From NCBI RefSeq assembly GCF_900459405.1, contig NZ_UHFN01000002.1, forward strand, positions 62,001-126,000: a stretch of DNA of 64,000 bases, given 5' to 3'. The DNA comes from Streptococcus hyointestinalis (lineage in GTDB: Bacteria; Bacillota; Bacilli; Lactobacillales; Streptococcaceae). Below are positions 48,137 to 57,022 of the stretch, piece by piece. A program made the position numbers and the translations under genes. Under the pieces are notes generated by a model, which did no database searches, had not been told where the DNA came from, and was given only the letters and a program-made list of their open reading frames with translations. Positions within the stretch are counted from its first letter, which is position 1; every line of letters starts with the position of its first letter.

Positions 48137-49466
48137 CCCTATGGCACGCCGTACGCATGAAAACTTTCTCTTCATCCTTTTGTCCCCGTAAATAACTGCT
48201 TTAAACTTGGTATCTACCTTTGTACAAGCACCTTATCCTCGATTTCCAAATAATTGTGGCAAATAATGCTCCAAATGGACAGAAATATAGCGTTGTTTGC
48301 GGCGGTAACTCAGCTTTTCCTTAGGGAATGTCATAGTTTGTAAAAGATAAAGACAGACCTTACGAATAGCATTTAAATTGAAAGCAGCTCGTTTATCTAA
48401 GGTCTGGTTCTTATCTTCTCGGTAAACCACATCTAACAACCAATGCAGGCTCTCAACTGACCAATGACCGCGAACTACCTGTGAAAAAGTCTGTACATCA
48501 CCCTTGAAACTGAGGATAAAATAACGAACTTCTTCCGTAATGACGCCATCTTTATCAATGGTATTCTTAGTCATACCAATCCCACGAAGTTTTTTCCATT
48601 TTGGGTGTCGTTGGCTCAGCCATCTCACATCGTGAGAAACCCAGTAGTCCCTCACCTCAAGCTGACTGCGTGCCTTTTCAATGGTCTGATAATGACAGCC
48701 TTTCTCTGTCAACTTAGATAATAATTTGGCATCACTAAAATAAAGGTCAATATCCTCATGGAGAGTTCCTTGATTTCCTTTGACTGCCAAGCAGTAATCA
48801 CCCTTACCTCCTATAATTACGTCCGCAATGTCTGTCTGAGTTCCCATGGCATCAATCGTGACAACACTCTTACGAAGGTCTAGCTGACGCAAGAGACGAG
48901 GAACGGCAGTAATTTCATTGCTTTTATCCTCAACAGCTACCTGCCCAAGACTAATCCGATTGCCACCATCATAGGCAGTGACAATATGAGTAGGGGATTG
49001 GTGTTTTCCTCGGTTCCCCCGAATCGTTTTTCCGTCAACGGCTATCAATTTTGAAAAATCAGTTGTTTCCGAACTAGCTTCGAAGGACAATTTCAGTTCT
49101 TTTATGAAATCTGGATTGACCATACTCACAACACGTTCCAAGGTGTCATGAGAAGGACAACCGACACTCAAGTCAACGTACTCTCCCAGGACAGATTCAT
49201 TCATTTCTATAAAATCTTCCATCTCTTTCCACGTTTCAATCCCTGCTAATTGACAAGAGAAAACTAGAAAGAGAATGGTAGAGAGAGGATAGCGGATTTT
49301 CCAAGCTTGACGGCTATCATACTCTTCTTTGTGCTCTTCTATGGATAAAAGAAAATCAATCATTGTAGTTCACCTCTATTCTAGTGTACTACTTTGATTG
49401 ATCTTTGATTATGATTTCCGATTTCTGAAAACGTTTTTTTCTTCATGCGTTTGGCGTGACCCTATG
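48137..49466 (-). mobile_element. ISAs1-family element
   Basis: The inverted ends share CACGCC..ACGCATGAA (48137-48161 and 49442-49466). One transposase on the minus strand. No clear target duplication could be read. Confidence 0.75.
48233..49363 (-). CDS. ISAs1-family DDE transposase
   Basis: 376 aa. It has the N-terminal DUF4338-like region (YPLSTILFLVFSCQLAGIET, CPSHDTLERVVSM), then a DDE core: KLIAVDGKTIRGNRGKHQSP (first Asp), VVTIDAMGTQTDIADVIIGG (second Asp) and GHWSVESLHWLLDVVYREDK (Glu). This is the full length for the family and is intact. Confidence 0.93.
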   Translation of the reverse strand: MIDFLLSIEEHKEEYDSRQAWKIRYPLSTILFLVFSCQLAGIETWKEMEDFIEMNESVLGEYVDLSVGCPSHDTLERVVSMVNPDFIKELKLSFEASSETTDFSKLIAVDGKTIRGNRGKHQSPTHIVTAYDGGNRISLGQVAVEDKSNEITAVPRLLRQLDLRKSVVTIDAMGTQTDIADVIIGGKGDYCLAVKGNQGTLHEDIDLYFSDAKLLSKLTEKGCHYQTIEKARSQLEVRDYWVSHDVRWLSQRHPKWKKLRGIGMTKNTIDKDGVITEEVRYFILSFKGDVQTFSQVVRGHWSVESLHWLLDVVYREDKNQTLDKRAAFNLNAIRKVCLYLLQTMTFPKEKLSYRRKQRYISVHLEHYLPQLFGNRG

Positions 49467-49479
49467 GTGGTCTTAACAA

Positions 49480-49914
49480 CTACTGCCCACGCTCTTCAAA
49501 TTGATGTGAAGCCAAATATTGTGCAACGATGACACTGACACGTCTTGGTTGTTTTCTCACTCTTTTAGCAGTTCGGAGCGTTTCATCCCACAATCTTGGG
49601 TTGTAAAATGTTCTACTGGACGCTACCATAGCCAACACCCATTGAGCGAAATATTCGGCAGCTACTTCTCTTGCTGCTTCTGGCTTTAAGTCCTTTGCTT
49701 CCTTTGGCAGTAGTCCTAAAAATTCTAAATTAGCGTACAGAGACTCTAAGAAGGTAGCATTACTCTTAGGGTCTTTTTCTATCATCAAACAGATAAGGAT
49801 ATAGCGATACCAGTCAGTACGACTATATTCCCATTCATTTTCTGGTAATTGTTGATAGGTTTCTCTTGCTACGCTTTTAGCAATACCTCTTATCGGTAGT
49901 TTGTTTAGCGACAT
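49480..49914 (-). CDS. Hypothetical 144-aa protein downstream of the disrupted antitoxin
   Basis: Mostly helical protein (MSLNKLPIRGIAKSVARETY; VAAEYFAQWVLAMVASSRTF; RTAKRVRKQPRRVSVIVAQY). A basic C-terminal stretch might bind nucleic acid. It starts 26 nt after the antitoxin stop, so they form one operon. It does not look like a RelE or YafQ toxin (too long, no such motif). I do not recognise the family. The ISAs1 element ends 14 bp past its stop codon. Confidence 0.7.
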   Translation of the reverse strand: MSLNKLPIRGIAKSVARETYQQLPENEWEYSRTDWYRYILICLMIEKDPKSNATFLESLYANLEFLGLLPKEAKDLKPEAAREVAAEYFAQWVLAMVASSRTFYNPRLWDETLRTAKRVRKQPRRVSVIVAQYLASHQFEERGQ

Positions 49915-49940
49915 CCCCTATATCCTTTCTAAAACAAGCA

Positions 49941-50057
49941 CTAGCTTTTCTTAATGTTTTCGTCCGCTTCTGATACTTCTTGTTTCTGTTTAAGCAGGTC
50001 AATGTTTGAACTACGTGTACTTATTATGAATGGGATACCTTGCTCTTTAATTGCTTG
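49941..50057 (-). pseudogene. RelB/DinJ-type antitoxin, C-terminal fragment
   Basis: The minus strand reads QAIKEQGIPFIISTRSSNID then LLKQKQEVSEADENIKKS and stop. QAI.EQ.IPF is the typical continuation of RelB/DinJ antitoxins. Its N-terminal half is at 51510-51635 on the far side of an IS200/IS605 element; removing the element joins FLT to QAIKEQ. Confidence 0.8.
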
Positions 50058-50059
50058 CT

Positions 50060-50210
50060 GTGAACCACCCCTACCTACGCATACGCTAAGAGGTAGGGGC
50101 TTCTTGGGTAGAGTGCAGACTTATTGATTAGCTGACTAACCAACAGAGGTTACACTATTTTACCAAGCTATCCCCGTAGTTCCTACGGTTCATTTGTTTT
50201 GGACTAGGCT
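50060..50210 (-). ncRNA. Candidate omega RNA at the right end of the tnpB element
   Basis: TnpB elements transcribe a guide RNA spanning the 3' end of tnpB and the right end; the guide is the sequence just outside. This segment is almost identical to 60955-61104 of the second copy (GGTTACACTATTTTACC, GCTAACCAATAAG-type stretches and terminal hairpin), although noncoding. Identified by position and conservation. Confidence 0.45.
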
Positions 50211-51313
50211 AATCTCAATCCTTCATTTAGGATATTGATACTAGCGTTGATATCTCTATCATGATGAGAACCACAATTCTCGCAAGTCCAATTTCGGATA
50301 TTGAGTGGTTTCTTTCCAGAGTTGTGACCGCAATCTGAACATAGTTGAGATGATGGATACCAACGACTGATTTTTGATACTTGTTTCTCGTACCATTCAG
50401 CCTTATATTCCAACATTCTCACAAACTCAGACCAAGACACATCTCCGATAGTTTTAGCCAACCTATGGTTTTTCATGAGATTTTTACTCGCTAAGTTCTC
50501 AATACAGATAATATCGTGGTTCTTGATAATGTCTGTACTTAGCTTATTGAGGAAATCTCGTCGCTTATTGGCTATCTTTTCGTGTATTTTTGCCACTTTG
50601 AGACGTTGTTTTTGGTAATTCATACTTTCCGATAGTTTCTTACCTGCTTTTTTGGCTACCAAGGCACGCCTTGACAAGATTTTTTGTTCCTTAGCTAACT
50701 TCTTAGATAGGTTCTTCAGAAACCGCTCATTACCGATTTTCTCACCAGTGGATAGAATGGCGAAGTTTTCAATACCTAGGTCGATACCAACAGAAGTACC
50801 TGTCTTTGGAAGGGGCTGGACATCGCTTTCACAGAGAATAGAAATGTAATACTTTCCAGTTTCTGTCATGGAGATAGTTGCACTTTTTATTGTACCAATC
50901 ATTTGACGATGTTGTTCCAATCTAACCCAACCAATCTTAGGGAGCTTGACTTTACCGTCAGAAACGGCTATTGTACCATTTTGGTTATTTGTTCGATAAG
51001 ACTGACGGTGGCGTTTTGACTTGAATTTAGGAAAGCCAAATCCAGAGTTGAAGAATGATTTATAGGCTTTTTGCAAGTTGAGCTGAACATTGGCAAGTGC
51101 CAAACTGTCAACCTCTTTCAGCCAAGGGAACTCTTTCTTATACTGAGCTGGTGTGTTTTTGAGCGTTTTACCAGTCTCCTCGTAATACTTGATTTTATCT
51201 GCAAGCATCATATTCCAGATAGCACGAGATGAACCAAAGGTTTTAGTGAACATGTGTTTCTGTTCTCGATTGGGAGATAATCTAAATTTATAGGCTTTTT
51301 GCTTAACAGTCAC
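50204..51313 (-). CDS. tnpB: TnpB, RNA-guided nuclease of IS200/IS605
   Basis: 369 aa, start GTG 51313 after GGGAAGGAGTTCTGT. The N-terminal OrfB HTH domain ([33 protein letters not shown]) precedes a RuvC-like nuclease with [12 protein letters not shown] (Asp), [11 protein letters not shown] (Glu) and [12 protein letters not shown] (Asp). The zinc finger [19 protein letters not shown] lies between. About 95 percent identical to the copy at 59850. All catalytic residues are visible, so it is probably active. Confidence 0.93.
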   Translation of the reverse strand: MTVKQKAYKFRLSPNREQKHMFTKTFGSSRAIWNMMLADKIKYYEETGKTLKNTPAQYKKEFPWLKEVDSLALANVQLNLQKAYKSFFNSGFGFPKFKSKRHRQSYRTNNQNGTIAVSDGKVKLPKIGWVRLEQHRQMIGTIKSATISMTETGKYYISILCESDVQPLPKTGTSVGIDLGIENFAILSTGEKIGNERFLKNLSKKLAKEQKILSRRALVAKKAGKKLSESMNYQKQRLKVAKIHEKIANKRRDFLNKLSTDIIKNHDIICIENLASKNLMKNHRLAKTIGDVSWSEFVRMLEYKAEWYEKQVSKISRWYPSSQLCSDCGHNSGKKPLNIRNWTCENCGSHHDRDINASINILNEGLRLA

Positions 51314-51509
51314 ACAGAACTCCTTCCCAAGTTTTTTATACTACTATTATACCTCTAGTAGCCTCAATACTCCAAGTCGGTTGGACGATACTATCCTACG
51401 AATTTGACTGATTATACTTTAACCTCTATTTTTGGGGGCGATGATTACACATTGAGTCCTATGCCATATCCAAGCCCTTACATCCCACCACCTAAGAGAG
51501 GTGGGGGAA

Positions 51510-51635
51510 TTACGGGCTGTTAGTTAAAAAGATATTGATTGCCGTTGTCATTCTAATTCCTAGGCTATCGAAAAGTTTTTCTGCTTCTTTTTTTGTTTCA
51601 ATATCCATGCGGATGTTAACGTTTGTAGATGGCAT
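51510..51635 (-). pseudogene. RelB/DinJ-type antitoxin, N-terminal fragment
   Basis: ATG 51635 follows GGAGGAATCCC. It reads [20 protein letters not shown] then [18 protein letters not shown], the ribbon-helix-helix DNA-binding part of RelB/DinJ. It then runs into the IS200/IS605 left end and stops after a few foreign codons. The C-terminal half is at 49941-50057. Loss of the antitoxin implies that the toxin is absent or silent here. Confidence 0.85.
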
Positions 51636-51750
51636 GGGATTCCTCCTTTTTTCTTTTCTATATACATTTTATCACCTATGCTTTACAGTGACAATACTAC
51701 CATAGACAATGTAATGACAAATAGGGCATATAAGCGGAAAAAAAGAGTAC

Positions 51751-52079
51751 AAAAAAAACAACCTTTAGGGTTGCTGTTTTAGTATTCTTTATGGTTCTCA
51801 AACACAAAATCAGTTTGGTTTTCAAGATGCGGAGTTTCAGTACCATGCTAATCTTTATGGTTCTCAAACAATTACAATCAGACAGCTGCCGCTAGCGGTT
51901 GTTTCAGTACCATGCTAATCTTTATGGTTCTCAAACCTCAATAGCTGATACCATCTAACATAGTCAAGCACCCTTGCTTTCTTTCCGCAGATTCGAGCAG
52001 AGCCACTTGAAGTTCTCGCAAGCGACGGTCTCTGAATTGACCTTGATTATAGTATAGCAAAATCTACCCTAATTAGCAA
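51751..52079 (-). CRISPR. Mini-array B (2 full repeats plus terminal partial)
   Basis: Minus strand: TTGCTA (52079-52074), 17 nt, TATACT (52056-52051), then a conserved leader of about 114 nt ending CTATTGAG. Repeat 51936-51901, 31-nt spacer, repeat 51869-51834, 30-nt spacer and a terminal half-repeat follow. The terminator CAACCCTAAAGGTTG with T run is at 51773-51751. Repeats are 36 bp, identical to each other, start GTTTGAGAACCAT and end ATGGTACTGAAAC, with array-specific centre AAAGATTAGC. Confidence 0.8.
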
Positions 52080-52238
52080 TTTTCATGGTATACCTCTACC
52101 ACTTCTATCCTGGTCTTGACGGTTTTGGAGTGCGTGATATAATGGATATACTCCTAAAGTCATTACAGTCAATTAGGAGTTACAGTTTCTCGTTTTAAAA
52201 CAGTGCAAAGCTCTAGCAATAAGCTAGGGCTTTTGTTT

Positions 52239-52814
52239 TCAGCAAAGCCCTTCCACAATTGGATAAAATGTCGTCTCCATCGTGAAATTATTCCGTTCCT
52301 CAAAGAACACATCACGTTTATTATCTAACCATTGGACTGGCTTATATAGCTGCTGCGAGGTTACAATGTAGACCATATTGTCCATTAAGTAACATTCTTC
52401 GGACATGTCATAGACCATACCCTCAAAGGTGTCGTATTCAAAGATAGTAACATTCAAGATTGTATTGCTAAAGATGTTATCCCTCTCATCTATGAAGCGC
52501 TGAATGAGTTTATCGCCTTTTCCATAGATAACCTCTGTAAATGTTTTGTTCCCGTTATCAGTGATTTTCTTGGTTACCTCATAGCGATAGTATTTATCTA
52601 CTTTCATCTCTGAAACACTCTTTTCGATGGGCACAACGTAGAAATAAGCATCTTTTTCGAGAGCTATTTTTACGAGTTCAAAAACTTCTTGACGTGTCAT
52701 CGCTTTTGAAATATCACTATGAATAACATCAAGTGCTTTATTGAGTGTTTTATCAACGGTATCTTCTTTATTTTTGTCGAGCCATTCACCGACATAGCGA
52801 CTAAGTTGGATCAT
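52239..52814 (-). CDS. Hypothetical 191-aa protein
   Basis: Starts MIQLSRYVGEWLDKNKEDTV, preceded by GAGGAAAAGGT. The N-terminal 60 residues are helical and acidic/basic mixed; the rest is beta-rich with aromatic residues (DAYFYVVPIEKSV, YYRYEVTKKITDNGNKTFTE, YLMDNMVYIVTSQQLYKPV). No signal peptide or membrane helix. No family recognised. It stands alone between mini-arrays B and C. Confidence 0.8.
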   Translation of the reverse strand: MIQLSRYVGEWLDKNKEDTVDKTLNKALDVIHSDISKAMTRQEVFELVKIALEKDAYFYVVPIEKSVSEMKVDKYYRYEVTKKITDNGNKTFTEVIYGKGDKLIQRFIDERDNIFSNTILNVTIFEYDTFEGMVYDMSEECYLMDNMVYIVTSQQLYKPVQWLDNKRDVFFEERNNFTMETTFYPIVEGLC

Positions 52815-52992
52815 ACCTTTTCCTCCTCATTTTCATCTAGTAATTAAGTCAAAACGTCATATGGTTTTATGATATTCTCCTAGACGTTTCAATCTAAATT
52901 CATTATATCATCACACCCTAGCATTCTCCAAGTCGACTGGCAGATGGGTAGCAAATTTTTTAGATCGCTTAATGTGCGTGAAATTAGGGCAA

Positions 52993-53321
52993 GAAAAAAA
53001 CAACCGTTGAGTGGTTGCTTGTGCAGGATTCTAGTGGTTCTCAAACTTGTCTTGTAGATACTCTATACCACATTGGTTTCAGTACCATGCTAACCTAGAT
53101 GGTTCTCAAACGTTTGTAGAGTCTCTTCGTTGTAAAGATTTGTTTCAGTACCATGCTAACCTAGATGGTTCTCAAACCTCAATAGCTGATACCATCTAAC
53201 ATAGTCAAGCACCCTTACTATCTTTCCGCAGATTCGATCAGAGCCACTTGAAGTTCTCGCTATACGACGGTCTCTGAATTGACCTTAACGTTAGTATAGC
53301 AGAACACCACTCTTTTTGAAA
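52993..53321 (-). CRISPR. Mini-array C (2 full repeats plus terminal partial)
   Basis: Minus strand: TTTCAA (53321-53316), 17 nt, TATACT (53298-53293), then a conserved leader of about 115 nt. Repeat 53177-53142, 30-nt spacer, repeat 53111-53076, 29-nt spacer and a partial repeat ending at about 53018 follow. The terminator CAACCACTCAACGGTTG with T run is at 53017-52993. Repeats share the GTTTGAGAACCAT and ATGGTACTGAAAC ends of array B but have centre CTAGGTTAGC. Confidence 0.8.
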
Positions 53322-53389
53322 TTGGTGAGGACTTTTAGAGCAACTACTACCATAGGTAATCAAGCTATTGTAGTTTGTGCCTTGTTTTG

Positions 53390-53645
53390 CTACAATAGCC
53401 ATAGGAGTTGATAGTCACCTATCCTATCAACTCTCTTCGTGACTCTCTTCCCTAAAGTTATATTGTATATTGCAAGTAGGTTCTCTCCTAAGCCTACCTG
53501 CAGCAAGTATTCCCTGTATGGTAATGTTTCCCTTAAGTTTTTCCTTACACCATACATCGCCGTACAACCTATACAGGCTTGGACTTCCCCTTCGTTTACC
53601 AAAACGTAATACTCCTTGGCTTGTAAGAGGAAAGTATTTCCTTCT
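53390..53645 (-). pseudogene. Fragment of an unidentified small protein
   Basis: The minus frame reads KKQEGNTFLLQAKEYYVLVN, then EGEVQACIGCTAMYGVRKNL and further to LGKRVTKRVDRIGDYQLL before the stop at 53390. It looks protein-like (C..C pair, amphipathic helices), but an in-frame stop precedes it and only a TTG at 53602 could start it. It is probably a decayed gene. No family recognised. Confidence 0.35.
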
Positions 53646-53668
53646 TGTTTTTTCTACATTTAGGAAAT

Positions 53669-53700
53669 GCACTCTCTGTTAATTACAGAGAGTGTTTTTT
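53669..53700 (+). terminator. Strong hairpin with T run
   Basis: CACTCTCTG / CAGAGAGTG stem with a short loop followed by TTTTTTT on the plus strand. No plausible plus-strand gene precedes it, so what it terminates is unclear. Confidence 0.65.
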
Positions 53701-53705
53701 TGCAC

Positions 53706-53757
53706 AAAAAAACAACCAATAGGGTTGCTGCTACATTATTAAGCTGATTCTCGAACC
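53706..53757 (-). CRISPR. Mini-array remnant F (terminal half-repeat and terminator only)
   Basis: Minus strand: GGTTCGAGAATCAG, resembling the start of a terminal repeat, is followed by GTAGCAGCAACCC and the CAACCCTATTGGTTG terminator with T run. This matches the 3' ends of the other arrays. Leader and spacers are gone, replaced by the 48-bp palindrome next to it. Confidence 0.5.
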
Positions 53758-53782
53758 GAGAGTAAAATTGAGACTCCTAATC

Positions 53783-53830
53783 GTGAACCACCCCTACCTC
53801 TTAGCGTATGCGTAGGTAGGGGTGGTTCAC
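53783..53830. repeat. 48-bp palindrome derived from IS200/IS605 right ends
   Basis: GTGAACCACCCCTACCT and its reverse complement enclose TCTTAGCGTATGCG. The same 48 bp occurs at 62107-62154. One half matches the right end of the tnpB elements, so it is a small palindrome-type MITE of that family. Confidence 0.75.
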
Positions 53831-53856
53831 TTAGCTCTCGATTACTATAATTCATA

Positions 53857-54093
53857 TTATTTAGCTGTATGACGAGTCAAATAACGATTGTAATGAACAT
53901 CGCTAGAAGCAACCTTTTGCAATAAATACAAGTGTTTATTGGTACGCTCATCAAGTTCTCGGCCTCGAAGTAGGTTATAAGCTACTTGAGGACTAAATAA
54001 ACTACGCATCACTTTACGCTGTTCTTTTAAACGCTCGCCTTCAACGTTCATGTTTAATCGCTGCAGTTTAAAAACTCTTAGCCAATTATTCAT
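53857..54093 (-). CDS. Hypothetical 78-aa basic protein
   Basis: Starts MNNWLRVFKLQRLNMNVEGE with GAAAGGGGCGAAATGTA upstream. Rich in Arg/Lys and Leu, helical (RLKEQRKVMRSLFSPQVAYN; NKHLYLLQKVASSDVHYNRY). No family recognised. The good ribosome site and spacing favour a real gene. Confidence 0.6.
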   Translation of the reverse strand: MNNWLRVFKLQRLNMNVEGERLKEQRKVMRSLFSPQVAYNLLRGRELDERTNKHLYLLQKVASSDVHYNRYLTRHTAK

Positions 54094-54269
54094 TACATTT
54101 CGCCCCTTTCTTACATCTATCTGTACTCTTAACTATTATACCACTTTTTTAAGCTTTTGTATTTGCTTTATGTAGAAAAAACAATACAAAAGCTTGCACC
54201 AAAACCAATAAAGTGATAGGGGATTCAATATGACGCCTCATACTTTCTGTAAGTGCCTTTTCAAAAAAA

Positions 54270-54729
54270 CAAAAAAAGCAACGTAACTTGTTGCTACAGC
54301 GATATTCAAATGTTTCTCAAACCTTCCACTAAGTAACGCGAACTTAGACTGGGTTTCAGTACCATGCTATCTTTGATGGTTCTCAAACACTGACGTTAAT
54401 ACGACTCTTGACCTCGAAGTTTCAGTACCATGCTATCTTTGATGGTTCTCAAACTCTAGGTATTTCATTATTATTAGGTTTCAAGTTTCAGTACCATGCT
54501 ATCTTTGATGGTTCTCAAACATCAAATCTCTGAAAAAAGGGGAATAACCAGTTTCAGTACCATGCTATCTTTGATGGTTCTCAAACCTCAATAGTTGATA
54601 CCATTGCATGGTCAAGCACCCTTGCTTTCTTTCCGTAGATTTCAGCAGAGCCACTTGAGGTTTTCGCTTAAACGATGGTCTCTGAATTGACCTTGTCTAT
54701 AGTATAGCAAAATCTACCCTATTTAGCAA
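54270..54729 (-). CRISPR. Mini-array D (4 identical repeats plus terminal partial)
   Basis: The best-preserved array. Minus strand: TTGCTA (54729-54724), 17 nt, TATACT (54706-54701), then a leader of about 114 nt ending CTATTGAG. Repeats at 54586-54551, 54520-54485, 54454-54419 and 54388-54353 follow: a 66-bp period of 36-bp repeats and 30-bp spacers, all different. A terminal partial repeat ending at 54322 and the terminator AGCAACAAGTTACGTTGCT with T run (54295-54270) complete it. Repeat ends are as in array B; the centre is CAAAGATAGC. Confidence 0.88.
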
Positions 54730-54829
54730 TCTACATGGCATTCAGAATAAAGAATGGCCAGTCCACTTTTTTGGGGAGATTTTTAGACCACTATACCCCT
54801 AACTAACAAAGAAGAGGAAAACACCTCTT

Positions 54830-55129
54830 TTAGCAATCCTCCTTTTCTTTATCCATATCCAAGGTGTATTGATGACCGAGATACTTATAGCTGCGAGTGG
54901 ACTCGATCATCGTCACTTCAAAGACAAAATAGTGGTTCTTGTTATCCTTAGCTTGCTGCTGATTTAGCCGGAAGTAATCTCTCTGATTAGCTGTCATCAT
55001 ACGCAATATATCATCAGTAATAAAGGTGAGAGGGATGTCAAGAGCTGAATACTTGTAGTAGTCCTGTTCAAAACGCTTGAAATTCTCGCTAAAATAGTCA
55101 AATTGTGTCTCACTCCGGTTCATAGTCAT
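54830..55129 (-). CDS. Small protein at the end of the Y-polymerase operon
   Basis: 99 aa (start 55129, or in-frame ATG 55123), overlapping the YolD-like gene by 20 nt. Rich in Tyr/Phe/Gln (FDYFSENFKRFEQDYYKYSA, ITDDILRMMTANQRDYFRLN). No catalytic motif. It is the last gene of the SOS-type operon, so it is probably an accessory of the same mobile element. Function unknown. Confidence 0.75.
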   Translation of the reverse strand: MTMNRSETQFDYFSENFKRFEQDYYKYSALDIPLTFITDDILRMMTANQRDYFRLNQQQAKDNKNHYFVFEVTMIESTRSYKYLGHQYTLDMDKEKEDC

Positions 55130-55466
55130 CCTCCTCCGCTAATGCCACGCTCACTATATCGCCTATTTTAATCGACTTAAAACATCCTTTTCCATGAATA
55201 CCAATACTATCACCATGAATGTCACTTATCTCTCCAGTGATTAGCCCTCCAGATGTGACAAAGTTTGCTCTTAACCTGTTTAAATACACTTGATTAAGCA
55301 ATACTAGCTTTTCATCTAGTGAAAGTTGCTCACCAAACACTACTGTATCACCGGTATCGTTGAGCGCTGCCGTATGCTCAGATAAGAAAAAGCCAAGCCA
55401 CTTTGCCATTTTCCTATCCTGGTATTCTCTTGCTGCTTTGTAGGGCAAATAGCTTCTATCAATCAT
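55110..55466 (-). CDS. YolD-like partner of the Y-family polymerase
   Basis: 118 aa: YQDRKMAKWLGFFLSEHTAA is the signature seen in YolD-like proteins encoded next to plasmid UvrX/UmuC-type polymerases in Gram-positives. It is thought to be the functional equivalent of UmuD. It overlaps the polymerase stop by 4 nt. Confidence 0.8.
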   Translation of the reverse strand: MIDRSYLPYKAAREYQDRKMAKWLGFFLSEHTAALNDTGDTVVFGEQLSLDEKLVLLNQVYLNRLRANFVTSGGLITGEISDIHGDSIGIHGKGCFKSIKIGDIVSVALAEEDDYEPE

Positions 55467-56878
55467 GTTAGTCCGTCCAATCCTCCTGCTGAATGTCCAC
55501 CAATTAGTTTTGAACGCTCTATTGTGCGTGATCCTTCTGCCAAGGCAGACGCTTTTTGTATAGCTAGAAAACCAAAACGCTCTCTAACACCATCAATCGT
55601 GCGCTCTAGTCTTTCTGTTTTCTCTATTGACTCTACATCATCAAAAAGAGAGTAGGTCACAATATCCTCTGATACAAAATTCTCATAGCGTACACCAATT
55701 GAGCGTACAGCTCCACCTGTATACTTCTTTCGAAAGAGTGCTATAACTACCTCACTAAGTGTTTTTGTGCTTTGTGTTGGCTCTATTTTCATTTGGGTGT
55801 TAATGGGTCTTTTTTGTTCGCTCTTAGAATAGCCTATAAAAATAGCGACGTTCGTTGTTTTCTTTCTAGCACGGCGCAATCTAATAGCTACTTGCTCTGC
55901 CATTTCTTTTAGGACGAGCTCTATTTCGTATTGTACTACATAATCTCTAGGAAGTACCTGCGAGTTTCCTAAGCCTTTTGACTTTGGTCTGTAAGGCTCT
56001 TTGACATTACTCTCATCAACACCGTTTGCATGAAACCAGTGCTGCACCCCAATAACACCAAATTCCTTTTTTAAGAGGTCTGGATTGCTGCTTGCAAGGT
56101 CTTTGACGGTGTAGATACCTAACTTATTTAGTCGTTTTTCTGTACGCTTTCCAATCCCCCAAAAGTCTGTTAGCTTAGCAATCCCCCACACCTTCGTCTC
56201 AACATCTTCATAAGACCAGTTGGCACGCATGGTGGGGGTCTTTTTAGCTTCGTTATCCAGTGCTAGCTTAGCAAGTAAGGGATTACTATTAGACATCCCT
56301 ACGGTTGAGTAGATACCTGTTTTAGCCCATACATCATGTTGAATGCGTGAGGACACTAAATCCAGTTTATCTTTTCTTGATAAGGTCTTGTCATGGACAA
56401 AGTAATTCAGAGATGAGGTTAAGTCTATAAAGCCTTCGTCGATAGAATAAGGCAGTATTTCATCTTTCGTCGCATACTCCTCAAAGATTTTTTGGATTTC
56501 CATGTTCTTTTCTATGTACAAGCCCATACGAGGAGGGACAATGAGTGTTCTTTTGGCCCATTCTTCGATATAGCGCACATATTGTGGGGTTATCTCTATT
56601 CCTTGGCGTTTAGCATTGTAATAACTAAACTTTCTAGTCTCAATATCAAAGGGTAAATCATAGCTGCGCCCTACGTTTTCTTTACCAAACACTTTTTTAA
56701 AGGTTGGCGAGGACGCAAGGATCAACCCATTAGCATTATCTGCTCGGCTCATCACGCACAAGGAAGTGGTCAAAGGGTGTTTCCCACGCTCCACGCACTC
56801 AACACTCGCATAAAAGGATTTCATATCAATAAAGGCAATATCTGCGCGTGGTTCTCTTGAGTAATCAATGAGTCCCAT
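55463..56878 (-). CDS. Y-family translesion DNA polymerase (UmuC/ImpB type)
   Basis: 471 aa from ATG 56878 (AGGTGATTGAT upstream; a GTG at 56887 is an alternative). Palm motifs are IAFIDMKSFYASVECVERG (catalytic Asp) and LPYSIDEGFIDLTSSL (Asp-Glu). YSTVGMSNSNPLLAKLALD and the helix-hairpin-helix FWGIGKRTEKRLNKLGIYTV follow, then the little-finger domain. It performs error-prone synthesis over lesions. It sits in an operon under the S24 repressor gene, the usual SOS arrangement on streptococcal plasmids and ICEs. Confidence 0.95.
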   Translation of the reverse strand: MGLIDYSREPRADIAFIDMKSFYASVECVERGKHPLTTSLCVMSRADNANGLILASSPTFKKVFGKENVGRSYDLPFDIETRKFSYYNAKRQGIEITPQYVRYIEEWAKRTLIVPPRMGLYIEKNMEIQKIFEEYATKDEILPYSIDEGFIDLTSSLNYFVHDKTLSRKDKLDLVSSRIQHDVWAKTGIYSTVGMSNSNPLLAKLALDNEAKKTPTMRANWSYEDVETKVWGIAKLTDFWGIGKRTEKRLNKLGIYTVKDLASSNPDLLKKEFGVIGVQHWFHANGVDESNVKEPYRPKSKGLGNSQVLPRDYVVQYEIELVLKEMAEQVAIRLRRARKKTTNVAIFIGYSKSEQKRPINTQMKIEPTQSTKTLSEVVIALFRKKYTGGAVRSIGVRYENFVSEDIVTYSLFDDVESIEKTERLERTIDGVRERFGFLAIQKASALAEGSRTIERSKLIGGHSAGGLDGLT

Positions 56879-56887
56879 ATCAATCAC

Positions 56888-57022
56888 CTACCGTTTCATC
56901 TTTTCCAGTTCTTCAACAAGCTCTTTCACGTGTTCTGTGACATCATATTCTTTGATATAGGGCTTCATATAGATACGCTCACCCTTCAGATAAATCATAT
57001 CATTATGGTTCATTGAGTTCAT
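56888..57022 (-). CDS. Small 44-aa protein upstream of the polymerase
   Basis: MNSMNHNDMIYLKGERIYMK then PYIKEYDVTEHVKELVEELEKMKR and stop. Preceded by AAGGAGGAG. Its stop codon overlaps the ribosome site of the polymerase gene, and its start overlaps the stop of the interrupted upstream gene (ATGA), so it is translationally coupled on both sides. Short acidic/basic helical protein, function unknown. Confidence 0.75.
   Translation of the reverse strand: MNSMNHNDMIYLKGERIYMKPYIKEYDVTEHVKELVEELEKMKR

Larger units (their letters stand above)
50058..51518 (-). mobile_element. IS200/IS605-family element (tnpB only) in an antitoxin gene
   Basis: About 1460 bp with the usual subterminal hairpins: left end near 51480-51518 (CCCACCTCTCTTAGGTGGTGGG), right end near 50060-50100 (CCCCTACCT ... 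AGGTAGGGG). No target duplication, as expected for single-strand transposition. The sequence before the left end is TTAACTAAC, the same as at the copy at 59647, pointing to a TTAAC-type target. Ends are plus or minus 5 bp. Confidence 0.8.

Noticed and set aside
51937..52050. Leader of the mini-arrays as a tracrRNA
   Set aside because: A tracrRNA needs a segment complementary to the repeat (for example GTTTCAGTACCAT); none is visible in the leaders.
53470..53682. Plus-strand ORF of 70 codons ending before a strong terminator
   Set aside because: It is antisense to a more protein-like minus frame and has no ribosome site; composition looks like reverse-strand noise.
51751..54729. Mini-arrays as TIGR arrays or simple dispersed repeats
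   Set aside because: Variable segments are about 30 bp between constant 36-bp repeats with different sequence each time, the CRISPR pattern; TIGR arrays have short spacers inside the unit.
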